From the NCBI GenBank assembly GCA_003151295.1, contig PLXD01000473.1, positions 1-5,680 of the forward strand: a stretch of DNA of 5,680 nucleotides, in the 5' to 3' direction. Position 1 is the stretch's first letter, and the number at the start of each line of letters is the position of its first letter. Below are positions 1 to 5,680 of the stretch, piece after piece. The stretch is from Chitinophagaceae bacterium (GTDB lineage: Bacteria > Bacteroidota > Bacteroidia > Chitinophagales > Chitinophagaceae). The position numbers and the translations under genes are program-made. The notes under the pieces were generated by a model, which saw only the letters and a program-made list of their open reading frames with translations, made no database searches and was not told the DNA's origin.

Positions 1-372
1 GCGATAAGCTTCGATCTTTTCTTCCGGCCCATGCGCATTGGCTTCGATGATGCGCTCCAATTCACTGAAATCGAAATGGCCCAGCAACAGGACGGACTCT
101 CCGGACAGAAAATCGTTGCTTTGTATATTCAGGAAAGAAGAAAGAAAAGGAACCCAGGTGGAATCGGTGCCCCCCACTCCATAATTGGCCTTCACGCCGA
201 TATCTTCGGGTATGCCGAACAGGATATATTCCGCAGACGTCTTTTGCAAAGACTTCTCCAACTCGTTCCTGTCGGCGATGATCTCCACTCGTTCCCCCAA
301 TTTAGTCTCATACCGACGAAGTCTTGTCAGGGATAGAATATCGTGTTTGTCGTAAAATTTAAAATGGCTCAT
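1..372 (-). CDS. hutG: Formimidoylglutamase (arginase family), N-terminal part
   Basis: The reading frame begins at an ATG (372-370) and runs off the left edge, leaving 124 residues. These fit the N-terminal part of the arginase/agmatinase/formimidoylglutamase superfamily: a strand and turn reading LFGIPEDIGVKANYGVGGTD (about residues 49-68), then a helix with WVPFLSSFLN and a second strand LLLGHFDF (about 94-101). The manganese-binding His/Asp motifs of the family lie further downstream and are not visible, so catalytic competence cannot be judged. Formimidoylglutamase hydrolyses N-formimidoyl-L-glutamate to glutamate and formamide, the last step of one branch of histidine degradation, in the cytoplasm. 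The assignment over arginase or agmatinase rests mainly on the same-strand hutI upstream. No clear Shine-Dalgarno sequence precedes the ATG, but a perfect 12-bp palindrome ends 8 nt before it. The gap to the upstream gene is 135 bp, so it may be co-transcribed or have its own promoter. Confidence 0.8.
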   Translation of the reverse strand, partial: MSHFKFYDKHDILSLTRLRRYETKLGERVEIIADRNELEKSLQKTSAEYILFGIPEDIGVKANYGVGGTDSTWVPFLSSFLNIQSNDFLSGESVLLLGHFDFSELERIIEANAHGPEEKIEAYR

Positions 373-380
373 AGTGGCTA

Positions 381-392
381 TTGTCCGGACAA
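381..392. repeat. 12-bp perfect palindrome upstream of hutG
   Basis: TTGTCCGGACAA reads the same on both strands and lies 8 nt upstream of the hutG start codon, inside the 135-bp gap between the membrane-protein gene and hutG. Its position could suit an operator or a structure at the ribosome entry site. However, about one 12-bp palindrome is expected by chance in a window this long, so function is only a possibility. Confidence 0.3.
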
Positions 393-507
393 ACCTACGG
401 GAAAAGACGATGCCGGAAAAAGAAATCGCGCCGCGGCTGAAAGTTCGTCCGGCTCAGACCCTGGAAGAAGCCCAACGGGGAAGGACGGAGGAACAGATCA
501 TCCCTTT

Positions 508-2547
508 TTATTCGGTTTCCGGGAGACGTTTGCGGGGGCGTATAAAATCCAGGGGATTTTTGCGGAAATATCGCCATAGGATACCCAGGAATTCAGGATA
601 TTCCTTTAAGCGGACCCCTCTGGATTTCACCGCCACCAGGAAGGCCAGAAAAAAGCTGACGCCGAAATTCAGGAAGCCGATCCCCAGCACCCCCAGCACA
701 ACGGTGGCCAGGTATAAGGGACGAATATGATCGAAGCCCAGGCCATATATGGCCAGGGAGATATTTCCTGAAGCGATCGTAATATGGCGTATATCGAAGG
801 GGATCCCTAATTCTCTGCCAATAATCGTGGACATACCCAGGAAGAAGCCCAACGCGATATTACCTATAATGGAACCCGCATGTTTCTCAATATAGTTCCC
901 GATCCGGTGCAATCTTTCCGCCGAAAAGGAGAGTCGCAAGATGGGATGGCTGCGGAGCCGGTCCGGGAGATGACTGTAATGTATCTTATTCTGAACATAC
1001 CCGGCGATGATGCCGCTTATAAAAAGAAAGGCCCCCGCATTGCAGGCATACAGGAGCGATAGGCTATGCCAGGGATGATTGTCCTCCAGCATTGTTACGG
1101 CTGCCTGGCCCGATACGATCTTCACATGCATAATCTTCTCATAAAGCCAGGCGAGGCCCCATACTCCCGGGAATACGACTATAAGGTTACCTGCGAATGA
1201 AGCAATCTGGCTACGCGATACTTTGGCTACCGTAATGGCCAGGTTGTAAAGGTTTGGGCGGTTGGCATTTTTCTTTGTGTCCAGCGAGCTGGCCACTGCA
1301 CTGGCCGTAAAGGCAGGTTGTTTGGTAGCCAGAGTCGTATGGGTTTCTTCTATCGCTACAAATCCCAGGCTGTAATTGACGCTATAGGCAAAGCCATGCC
1401 AGAACACCGGCATTTCAATCTTCGTTATCAGGCTCTTAATGAATACCACCAGGCATACCCAGGCCCCGCCTCCCATGGCGCTCTTCAGCATAGCGCGGTA
1501 TTCCGCGGGAGTAGACGTGATGTACTTATTCCCTTTCGATCCTTTATGTTCGGCGATCTGGTAGGCGAGATACCCGAAGCATTGGGATGCGAATTCCCGG
1601 ATACTATTTTTCCTGTTTTCATTACGGACCAGCATCTTGAAAAAGTCCACGAATTTGCCGGTGTCAAAATGATGGTCTTTATTCAGGAGGTCAACCAGTA
1701 TCGTCATCCGGTCCAACCGGTTGGCCAGTATGATGAGAATATAGGTCTGTTGCAGGCTGGCGCCGCGAAGGGAATGGTTCTCGCGGATAAAATCGATGCA
1801 TCGGTAGCATTGGGCCATCACTTCCTCTATCCTGGCTGACAGATCATCCGATATGGGCAGATCCTCTGCACCTGAAGGGTTGGAAGGTTGCCCGGCCAAT
1901 TTTTTTTCCAATTCATGCACCCGGTAATTCTGTTGCACGAAAGGATTGTCTTCTCTATATTCGGGAGAGATATAGTCCAGCACATTCCTTTCCAGACCCA
2001 ACTGTGCTACCTGGAAGGCGAGTGTCTTTAAAGAAGGCAGGAGCTGATGTGATATCCGGCTGTCATCGATATGCAGGGAAAGACCGATATTCTCGAAAAA
2101 AGAGATCCAGGTCTCCCGAGGTATCTGCTCGACCCACTGATAGTCGGTACTGCGAAAAAATACCCTGTTCACCACATAGAGGAAGTCATTTTCCGATTGC
2201 AAAGGAGGCAGTAACTTATGTTTCAACCTTCCAAAAAATTCCTGCCAGAATCCGCGGGCCAGCGGGATACCACTTTCCGTCAATGCGGGTGAAAGGTCGG
2301 TCCGTATAAGCTGGGATAACAGGGCATGCTGCAGGTTGGTCAGCAGTATCGGATGCCTGTGTAATTCCGCTGTGAGGAGCCGCAGGTTTTCAGCTGCGTT
2401 CCTCTTGCCTTCCGAAGGCCTGACGGCGGAAAAAAAGGAAACCAGGAAGTCCAGGCCCTGCTTACTATCTGTAATGGGTATAACGCTGCTGCGGGCTGTG
2501 GCCGTTTCAATAAAATCGGCGTTATTCTTTTTCCTGCGTGTAAACAT
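508..2547 (-). CDS. Gcr-family integral membrane protein (annotated as 'site-specific recombinase')
   Basis: This 679-residue protein matches, by recognised sequence pattern, the family named site-specific recombinase (Gcr, Pfam SpecificRecomb). The N-terminal half (about 1-340) is soluble and mostly helical. The C-terminal half holds about six or seven hydrophobic segments, near residues 353-374, 380-400, 449-469, 491-517, 558-576, 589-606 and 611-640. Family-like blocks are GNKYIT followed by EYRAMLKSAMGGG (339-361), THTTLATKQPAFTASA (402-417) and GIPFDIRHITIASGN (581-595). I see no tyrosine- or serine-recombinase catalytic signature, and a multi-spanning protein is an unlikely DNA recombinase, so the family name should be treated with caution; the real function is unknown to me. 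The ATG start is supported by GAAAGAGG at 2553-2560, 5 nt upstream. The length is normal for the family, with a basic C-terminal tail (RPRKR). It sits 51 bp after hutI and 135 bp before hutG, which suggests co-transcription with histidine degradation genes. Confidence 0.85.
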   Translation of the reverse strand: MFTRRKKNNADFIETATARSSVIPITDSKQGLDFLVSFFSAVRPSEGKRNAAENLRLLTAELHRHPILLTNLQHALLSQLIRTDLSPALTESGIPLARGFWQEFFGRLKHKLLPPLQSENDFLYVVNRVFFRSTDYQWVEQIPRETWISFFENIGLSLHIDDSRISHQLLPSLKTLAFQVAQLGLERNVLDYISPEYREDNPFVQQNYRVHELEKKLAGQPSNPSGAEDLPISDDLSARIEEVMAQCYRCIDFIRENHSLRGASLQQTYILIILANRLDRMTILVDLLNKDHHFDTGKFVDFFKMLVRNENRKNSIREFASQCFGYLAYQIAEHKGSKGNKYITSTPAEYRAMLKSAMGGGAWVCLVVFIKSLITKIEMPVFWHGFAYSVNYSLGFVAIEETHTTLATKQPAFTASAVASSLDTKKNANRPNLYNLAITVAKVSRSQIASFAGNLIVVFPGVWGLAWLYEKIMHVKIVSGQAAVTMLEDNHPWHSLSLLYACNAGAFLFISGIIAGYVQNKIHYSHLPDRLRSHPILRLSFSAERLHRIGNYIEKHAGSIIGNIALGFFLGMSTIIGRELGIPFDIRHITIASGNISLAIYGLGFDHIRPLYLATVVLGVLGIGFLNFGVSFFLAFLVAVKSRGVRLKEYPEFLGILWRYFRKNPLDFIRPRKRLPETE

Positions 2548-2552
2548 ATCGG

Positions 2553-2560
2553 CCTCTTTC
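2553..2560 (-). promoter_or_regulatory. Ribosome binding site of the Gcr-family gene
   Basis: On the minus strand GAAAGAGG lies 5 nt upstream of the ATG at 2547. It is the clearest Shine-Dalgarno-like match at any start in this window and fixes the start of the membrane-protein gene. Confidence 0.55.
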
Positions 2561-2589
2561 TGGCAAGTTTTATGCCGGATAAATGAAAT

Positions 2590-2611
2590 GGTGAGTGATC
2601 AGTGGTGAGTG
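2590..2611. repeat. Short direct repeat overlapping the hutI stop codon
   Basis: GGTGAGTG occurs twice (2590-2597 and 2604-2611) with a period of 14 bp; on the coding strand it reads CACTCACC. The second copy encodes the last residues of HutI (the TTHH tail) and the TGA stop lies in the spacer, so slippage here would alter only the extreme C-terminus. There is no sign of a terminator. Confidence 0.5.
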
Positions 2612-3927
2612 GTTACAAACTCCCCTCCAATCATCACCTTATCGATGAGATTTGTGCCAAATGCATAAGGCAGAAAAGCCAGGGAGGGGATCGGCCTGGT
2701 AAATATAAGGTTTGCCTTTTTCCCAACGGTGATGCTGCCTGTCTCGCTGCCCAATCCCATCGCATAAGCACCGTTAAGCGTGGCTGCGTTAATGGCTTCC
2801 TCCGGAAGCATTCTCATCCCGATACAGCTCATAGCCACTACCAGGTTCATATTTCCGCTGGGAGAAGAGCCGGGATTATAGTCGGAGGCCAAGGCTACGG
2901 CACAGCCGGCATCGATCAACTCGCGGGCGGGCTGGAAAGGCATTCGTAAAAAAAAGGCTGCTGTCGGTAAAAGTGTGCAGGCAATGGCCTCTTGCGGCAC
3001 CCCTTGAGCATGGAAGCCGGAAGCTGTGGCGGATTCCGCGAGCAACCGGATTTCTTCCGGGCAAAGAGTCTCCAGGTGATCGAGAGAAAGGGCATTGAGC
3101 CTGATGCCAGCCTGGATGCCGCCGATACTGTTTAGCTGATTAACGTGGAGCTTGGGCCTGAGACCATATCGTATGCCCGCCTGGCAGATCGTTTCGGTCT
3201 CCGTTGCGCTGAAAAAACCCTTTTCACAAAATACATCAATATAATCGGCCAACTGCTCACTTGCGATGACGGGAAGCATTTCCCGGATGATGAGGTCGAT
3301 ATACCCCTGGTGATCCTCCCTGTACTCCGGCGGATAAGCATGTGCACCCAGGAAAGTGGCTTTAATGGACAGGGCGGATCTTTGCTTCAATTTTTTGATC
3401 ACCCGTAACATCTTCAATTCTCCTTCCACGCATAGTCCATAGCCGCTCTTGATCTCGATAGCGCCTGTACCCAACCGTGAAAGTTCCTGCAACCTGTTCC
3501 ACGCCTGGCCGAAGAGTTCCTCCTCACCCATCTCATTCAGTTTCCGGGCGGAATGCAGGATGCCTCCGCCCCGGGCATTGATCTCCGCATAACTTAGTCC
3601 CCTGAGCTTATCTACAAATTCAGCTTCCCTGCTACCGGCAAAGACAATATGGGTATGACTATCGCACCAGGCCGGCAGGACAAACTGCCCGGTAGCATCG
3701 ATGGTTTGTAAACCCGGGAAAGAGGACGAAATAGAGAGGTCTTTGGCCATGCCAGTCCCTTTTTCAAGGTCGGACATGGGACCGTAAGCGGTGATCTTCC
3801 CATCTTTGACGAGTAAATAAGCGTTTTCAATGGAAGGCAGGACGGACAATTCCATCCCCTTCAGGAGATGGAATTGTTCCCGCGTATTAAAAAGCTGTCT
3901 GATATGTATGATTAGTTGGGAACTCAA
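2599..3927 (-). CDS. hutI: Imidazolonepropionase
   Basis: Imidazolonepropionase hydrolyses 4-imidazolone-5-propanoate to N-formimidoyl-L-glutamate, the third step of histidine degradation, in the cytoplasm. The 442-residue product is an amidohydrolase-fold enzyme with every expected landmark: metal-binding HTH (91-93) after a CDS, substrate-site GSREAEF (98-104) and GGGI (120-123), EIKSGYGL (158-165), metal ligand His196 in LGAHAYPPEYR, ADYIDVFCEKGFFS (227-240), His261 in LHVNQL, DHLE (283-286), and Asp349 in ASDYNPGSSPSGN. The C-terminus has the usual GSITVGKKANLIF strand. It is slightly longer than typical family members of about 400-420 residues. The start is a TTG: an in-frame TAG lies three codons upstream and the first ATG is Met25, which would remove the conserved N-terminal strand (LIIHIRQLFN). 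No strong Shine-Dalgarno is seen. The gene begins 12 bp after the lipoprotein gene's stop, so it is probably read from the same transcript and may be translationally coupled to it. Confidence 0.96.
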   Translation of the reverse strand: MSSQLIIHIRQLFNTREQFHLLKGMELSVLPSIENAYLLVKDGKITAYGPMSDLEKGTGMAKDLSISSSFPGLQTIDATGQFVLPAWCDSHTHIVFAGSREAEFVDKLRGLSYAEINARGGGILHSARKLNEMGEEELFGQAWNRLQELSRLGTGAIEIKSGYGLCVEGELKMLRVIKKLKQRSALSIKATFLGAHAYPPEYREDHQGYIDLIIREMLPVIASEQLADYIDVFCEKGFFSATETETICQAGIRYGLRPKLHVNQLNSIGGIQAGIRLNALSLDHLETLCPEEIRLLAESATASGFHAQGVPQEAIACTLLPTAAFFLRMPFQPARELIDAGCAVALASDYNPGSSPSGNMNLVVAMSCIGMRMLPEEAINAATLNGAYAMGLGSETGSITVGKKANLIFTRPIPSLAFLPYAFGTNLIDKVMIGGEFVTTHH

Positions 3928-3939
3928 GTTCCGCTAAAA

Positions 3940-4731
3940 TTACTGGAAATTTTTCGACAATTCCGCGATCTCATCGGCATTCAGCACCCTGTTATAGAGC
4001 CTGACTTCGTCTAATTTTCCGTTTATACCGTTCTGAATGAAGCCGGGTTGGCCAGCTTCACCGCCGCCGAAGTCGCCTATTGTAAATTGGGCATTAGAGC
4101 AAAGATTGACCTTGGCAGGACCTGAAATCATGGAACCAACCAATTTTCCGTTTATATAGATCTCCATGACGCCTTTATGAAAAATAGCAATCGCGTTATA
4201 CCAGCTATATGGCTCTAATAAAAAAGAGGGATTAAGCAAGGGTGTATTTTGAACTGTATTATTCCCATTGCAATTCGCAGTTGTATCTACAACGCCAAAG
4301 GCCAAATTCTGATTCTGCAGCAAATCTGTGCCAAAGGCAAATGAAGCCCCGTATCCGCTAGCGTCGTTTACCATAGATACATAAGTGCAAATACCCAAAC
4401 TCTTTACCATTACATCGCAGGAAACGGAAAAAGCCGTATCGAATTTTATGGATCCGTTATTGGTAACCAGTACCCGGCCACCGTCACCATTCCCATTGAA
4501 AGCACTATTGGCATTGCCATGTTCGTCATAACTCAAACTTCCGTTCCCTGCAATAGCGGCAGGATTATTATTACCGCTGGAATCCGCAACGACCCCGTTA
4601 AAATCAAGATAGACCAATAATCCGCTCTTAAGATTGACATCGCTTTTAGGAGGAGAACTACTATTATTTTTACTACAGGAGAGGTTTACCAACAGGCATA
4701 AGGTAAATAAAACGAGCACATTTTTGGTCAT
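3940..4731 (-). CDS. LamG/concanavalin A-like domain lipoprotein
   Basis: This is a 263-residue predicted lipoprotein. Residues 1-18 form a type II signal peptide (MTKN, then a hydrophobic stretch VLVLFTLCLLV) ending at Cys19 in NLSCSKN, a relaxed lipobox of the kind common in Bacteroidota. A Ser/Asn/Pro-rich linker (20-35) follows, then one LamG-like jelly-roll domain (about 37-260). Typical motifs are GLLVYLDFNGVVADSSGNNN (37-56), HGNANSAFNGNGDGG (71-85), WYNAIAIFHKGVMEIYINGK (177-196) and NGKLDEVRLYNRVLNADEIA (237-256). Such domains usually bind carbohydrate or other extracellular ligands; no catalytic residues are apparent and the ligand is unknown. Cys105, Cys115, Cys154 and Cys211 could form disulfides in the periplasm or at the surface. 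No acidic export signal follows Cys19, so surface exposure is uncertain. By eye the gene is AT-richer than its neighbours. It is preceded by a good promoter match and lies 12 bp upstream of hutI; a functional link to histidine use is not established. Confidence 0.88.
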   Translation of the reverse strand: MTKNVLVLFTLCLLVNLSCSKNNSSSPPKSDVNLKSGLLVYLDFNGVVADSSGNNNPAAIAGNGSLSYDEHGNANSAFNGNGDGGRVLVTNNGSIKFDTAFSVSCDVMVKSLGICTYVSMVNDASGYGASFAFGTDLLQNQNLAFGVVDTTANCNGNNTVQNTPLLNPSFLLEPYSWYNAIAIFHKGVMEIYINGKLVGSMISGPAKVNLCSNAQFTIGDFGGGEAGQPGFIQNGINGKLDEVRLYNRVLNADEIAELSKNFQ

Positions 4732-4770
4732 AAAACGATTTTAGGTTAAGGAATCAGAGGAAAATTAACC

Positions 4771-4802
4771 CAAATCTATACTCGCGCATCCAGATAAGCA
4801 AA
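4771..4802 (-). promoter_or_regulatory. Predicted Bacteroidota-type promoter for lipoprotein-hutI genes
   Basis: On the minus strand TTTG (4799-4802) is followed after exactly 20 bp by TAGATTTG (4771-4778), an exact match to the Bacteroidota -7 consensus TAnnTTTG with its -33 TTTG. Transcription would start around 4764, giving a leader of about 30 nt before the lipoprotein ATG at 4731. It may drive the lipoprotein gene, hutI and the genes after it. No transcript evidence is available. Confidence 0.6.
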
Positions 4803-4886
4803 TTATCTTCCTTAAAAGTCAGTAAACAGTTCCTTTTCAAGGGTTTTTATATGCGATTTGGCCTTTTCGGAATCATGGGCGAGGTA

Positions 4887-4905
4887 ATCCATCTTGATGA
4901 TGGAT
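4887..4905. repeat. Inverted repeat (7-bp stem, 5-nt loop) downstream of the trehalose phosphatase gene
   Basis: ATCCATC and GATGGAT form a perfect 7-bp stem around a 5-nt loop, beginning 28 bp past the phosphatase stop codon. The position would suit a 3' end structure, but the stem is short and modest in GC and has no following U-run on the minus strand, so it is not a convincing intrinsic terminator. Confidence 0.35.
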
Positions 4906-4933
4906 AGCTTTACTGGCCAATCACATATTATAT

Positions 4934-5680
4934 TTATGAACCGGCATATTCTTTTTCGGTTAGGGTCAATGGCGCCGACAAGATGCCTAAAAAAGGGATC
5001 ACCTGTTGCTGTGACGGGATTGAATATTGAGCAGCAGAAGAGCCGCTGCTCACTTTTACGGTATAGGCTTCCCCATCCAGGGCTTTGAACATATCCTCGT
5101 CGGTTGTATCGTCCCCGATGCATAATACAAAATCCGGATCCATTTCATTGAAGAGCCTTAATGCAGTAATGCCTTTATCAAATCCTGAAAGCCTTACTTC
5201 CAACACCTTATTCCCATCGACGACCTGCAGGGTGGTATTCTGGATCAGCAAGGAAAGGGTATTCAACAATTCCCTGGAACGGCTGAAGCCCAGATCCGGT
5301 GGCGTATTCCGGTAATGCCAGGCGATCGTATTGGCCTTCTCTTCGACAAAGGAACCGGCACAACGTATGACAAATATCTGCATGATACGCCGGATCTCGT
5401 CTTTCCAAAGATCCGAGACGGACACGAGTTGCTGCCAACTGCTGTTTTTCATTCTGAAACTGGCGCCATGCTCGGCCACCAGTGTTAAAGGCAAAGCTCC
5501 CAACCACCGGTCCAGGTAAGAAGCGTCCCGGCCGCTGATCACTACCACATTATTTTTCGGATCGGATGACAATCTTTGTAAAAGGTCCTTTAAAGCGTAG
5601 CCGGGCAACGCTTCGGCGGGGTTCCTTGAAAAGGGCACCAGGGCTCCGTCATAATCCAGCAAGAGAAACCGGTTCCTGGC
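4934..5680 (-). CDS. otsB: Trehalose-6-phosphate phosphatase domain, C-terminal part (probably of a bifunctional synthase/phosphatase)
   Basis: The frame enters from the right edge without a start and gives 248 residues to the TAA at 4936-4934. It is a HAD-superfamily trehalose-phosphatase domain, which converts trehalose 6-phosphate to trehalose in the cytoplasm for osmoprotection and carbon storage. Numbering from the first visible codon: motif I LLLDYDGALVPF (6-17, Asp9 nucleophile and Asp11 acid/base), motif II VISGRD (47-52), EHG (70-72), EEKANTIAWHYR (113-124), motif III lysine in SGFDKG (Lys169), and motif IV IGDDTTDEDMF (188-198). The DYDGA here has Ala where the HAD pattern usually has Thr. 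Motif I appears only nine codons into the window and the sequence before it (ARNRFL) is open, so the protein continues upstream; Bacteroidota commonly carry this domain fused behind a trehalose-phosphate synthase, which I infer here but cannot see. A TTG at 5662 is not a credible start because it falls just before the motif I strand ends. The C-terminal tail (TEKEYAGS) is ordinary. Confidence 0.92.
   Translation of the reverse strand, partial: ARNRFLLLDYDGALVPFSRNPAEALPGYALKDLLQRLSSDPKNNVVVISGRDASYLDRWLGALPLTLVAEHGASFRMKNSSWQQLVSVSDLWKDEIRRIMQIFVIRCAGSFVEEKANTIAWHYRNTPPDLGFSRSRELLNTLSLLIQNTTLQVVDGNKVLEVRLSGFDKGITALRLFNEMDPDFVLCIGDDTTDEDMFKALDGEAYTVKVSSGSSAAQYSIPSQQQVIPFLGILSAPLTLTEKEYAGS

Larger units (their letters stand above)
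4732..4933. other. Intergenic region between the trehalose phosphatase and lipoprotein genes
   Basis: This 202-bp gap holds a predicted promoter and a 7-bp stem hairpin, both listed separately. No RNA gene or strong rho-independent terminator is visible. On the minus strand a tiny frame of 26 codons (ATG at 4892, stop at 4812-4814) has coding-like composition, ending in EKELFTDF, but it has no recognisable family or ribosome binding site. A short inverted repeat GGTTAA...TTAACC (4744-4770) lies between the promoter and the lipoprotein start and could fold weakly in the leader. Confidence 0.6.

Noticed and set aside
395..577. Minus-strand 60-codon frame overlapping the end of the Gcr-family gene
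   Set aside because: It overlaps the gene's 3' end in another frame, has low-complexity Phe/Pro/Arg-rich content, and the Gcr protein already ends naturally at 508, so a frameshifted extension is not needed.
374..730. Plus-strand open frame of 118 codons spanning the hutG gap and the 3' end of the membrane-protein gene
   Set aside because: Most of it is antisense to the well-supported Gcr-family gene, its product is very rich in Arg/Lys/Pro with no recognisable domain, and there is no ribosome binding site.
737..758. Near-perfect 22-bp palindrome centred on GGCCATATATGGCC
   Set aside because: It lies inside the coding sequence of the membrane protein, encoding part of SLAIYGLG, and is explained by codon choice; no reason to think it is a site.
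1713..1724. 12-bp palindrome CCAACCGGTTGG
   Set aside because: Inside a coding sequence and expected by chance at about this frequency.
1318..1839. Plus-strand open frame of 173 codons
   Set aside because: Fully antisense to the membrane-protein gene, whose frame shows clear family motifs and membrane segments across the same stretch.
508..2547. Mobile element suggested by the name 'site-specific recombinase'
   Set aside because: No recombinase catalytic motif, no terminal inverted repeats, no target duplication or attachment-site-like repeats flank the gene; the protein is a multi-spanning membrane protein.
4831..4850. Possible terminator on the plus strand (CCTT, loop, AAGG followed by GTTTTT)
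   Set aside because: The stem is only about 4 bp and there is no plus-strand gene that it could terminate.
4812..5123. Minus-strand 103-codon frame overlapping the trehalose phosphatase end
   Set aside because: Its first two thirds are an out-of-frame shadow of the phosphatase motif IV region; only the last 26 codons are considered separately.

Overview
The window looks like a chromosomal stretch from a member of the Bacteroidota, most likely a Chitinophaga-like organism. Three things point there: a lipoprotein start with a relaxed SC lipobox, a good match to the Bacteroidota promoter consensus (TTTG, about 20 bp, TAnnTTTG), and start sites mostly lacking a strong Shine-Dalgarno sequence. 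The family-level placement is inference; no rRNA or other marker gene is present. All five genes lie on the minus strand, so transcription runs from high to low coordinates.

In order of transcription: (i) 5680-4934, the 3' end of a trehalose-6-phosphate phosphatase domain, probably the C-terminal half of a fused trehalose-phosphate synthase/phosphatase. (ii) 4933-4732, an intergenic region of about 200 bp with a short hairpin and a predicted promoter. (iii) 4731-3940, a small LamG/concanavalin A-like lipoprotein. (iv) 3927-2599, imidazolonepropionase (hutI), starting at a TTG 12 bp after the lipoprotein stop. (v) 2547-508, a 679-residue integral membrane protein of the so-called site-specific recombinase (Gcr) family. 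(vi) 372-1, the N-terminal 124 residues of an arginase-family enzyme, best read as formimidoylglutamase (hutG), running off the left edge.

HutI and HutG catalyse the last two steps of histidine breakdown: imidazolonepropionate to N-formimidoylglutamate, then to glutamate and formamide. The four genes from the lipoprotein to hutG may form one transcription unit, since they share direction, have gaps of 12, 51 and 135 bp and show no convincing terminator between them. The lipoprotein and the Gcr-family membrane protein are unexpected partners for a histidine utilisation cluster. Nothing here amounts to a clear new system. The points most worth checking are the Gcr protein embedded between hutI and hutG, the promoter-lipoprotein-hutI arrangement with its TTG start, and an alanine replacing the usual threonine in the phosphatase's first HAD motif.
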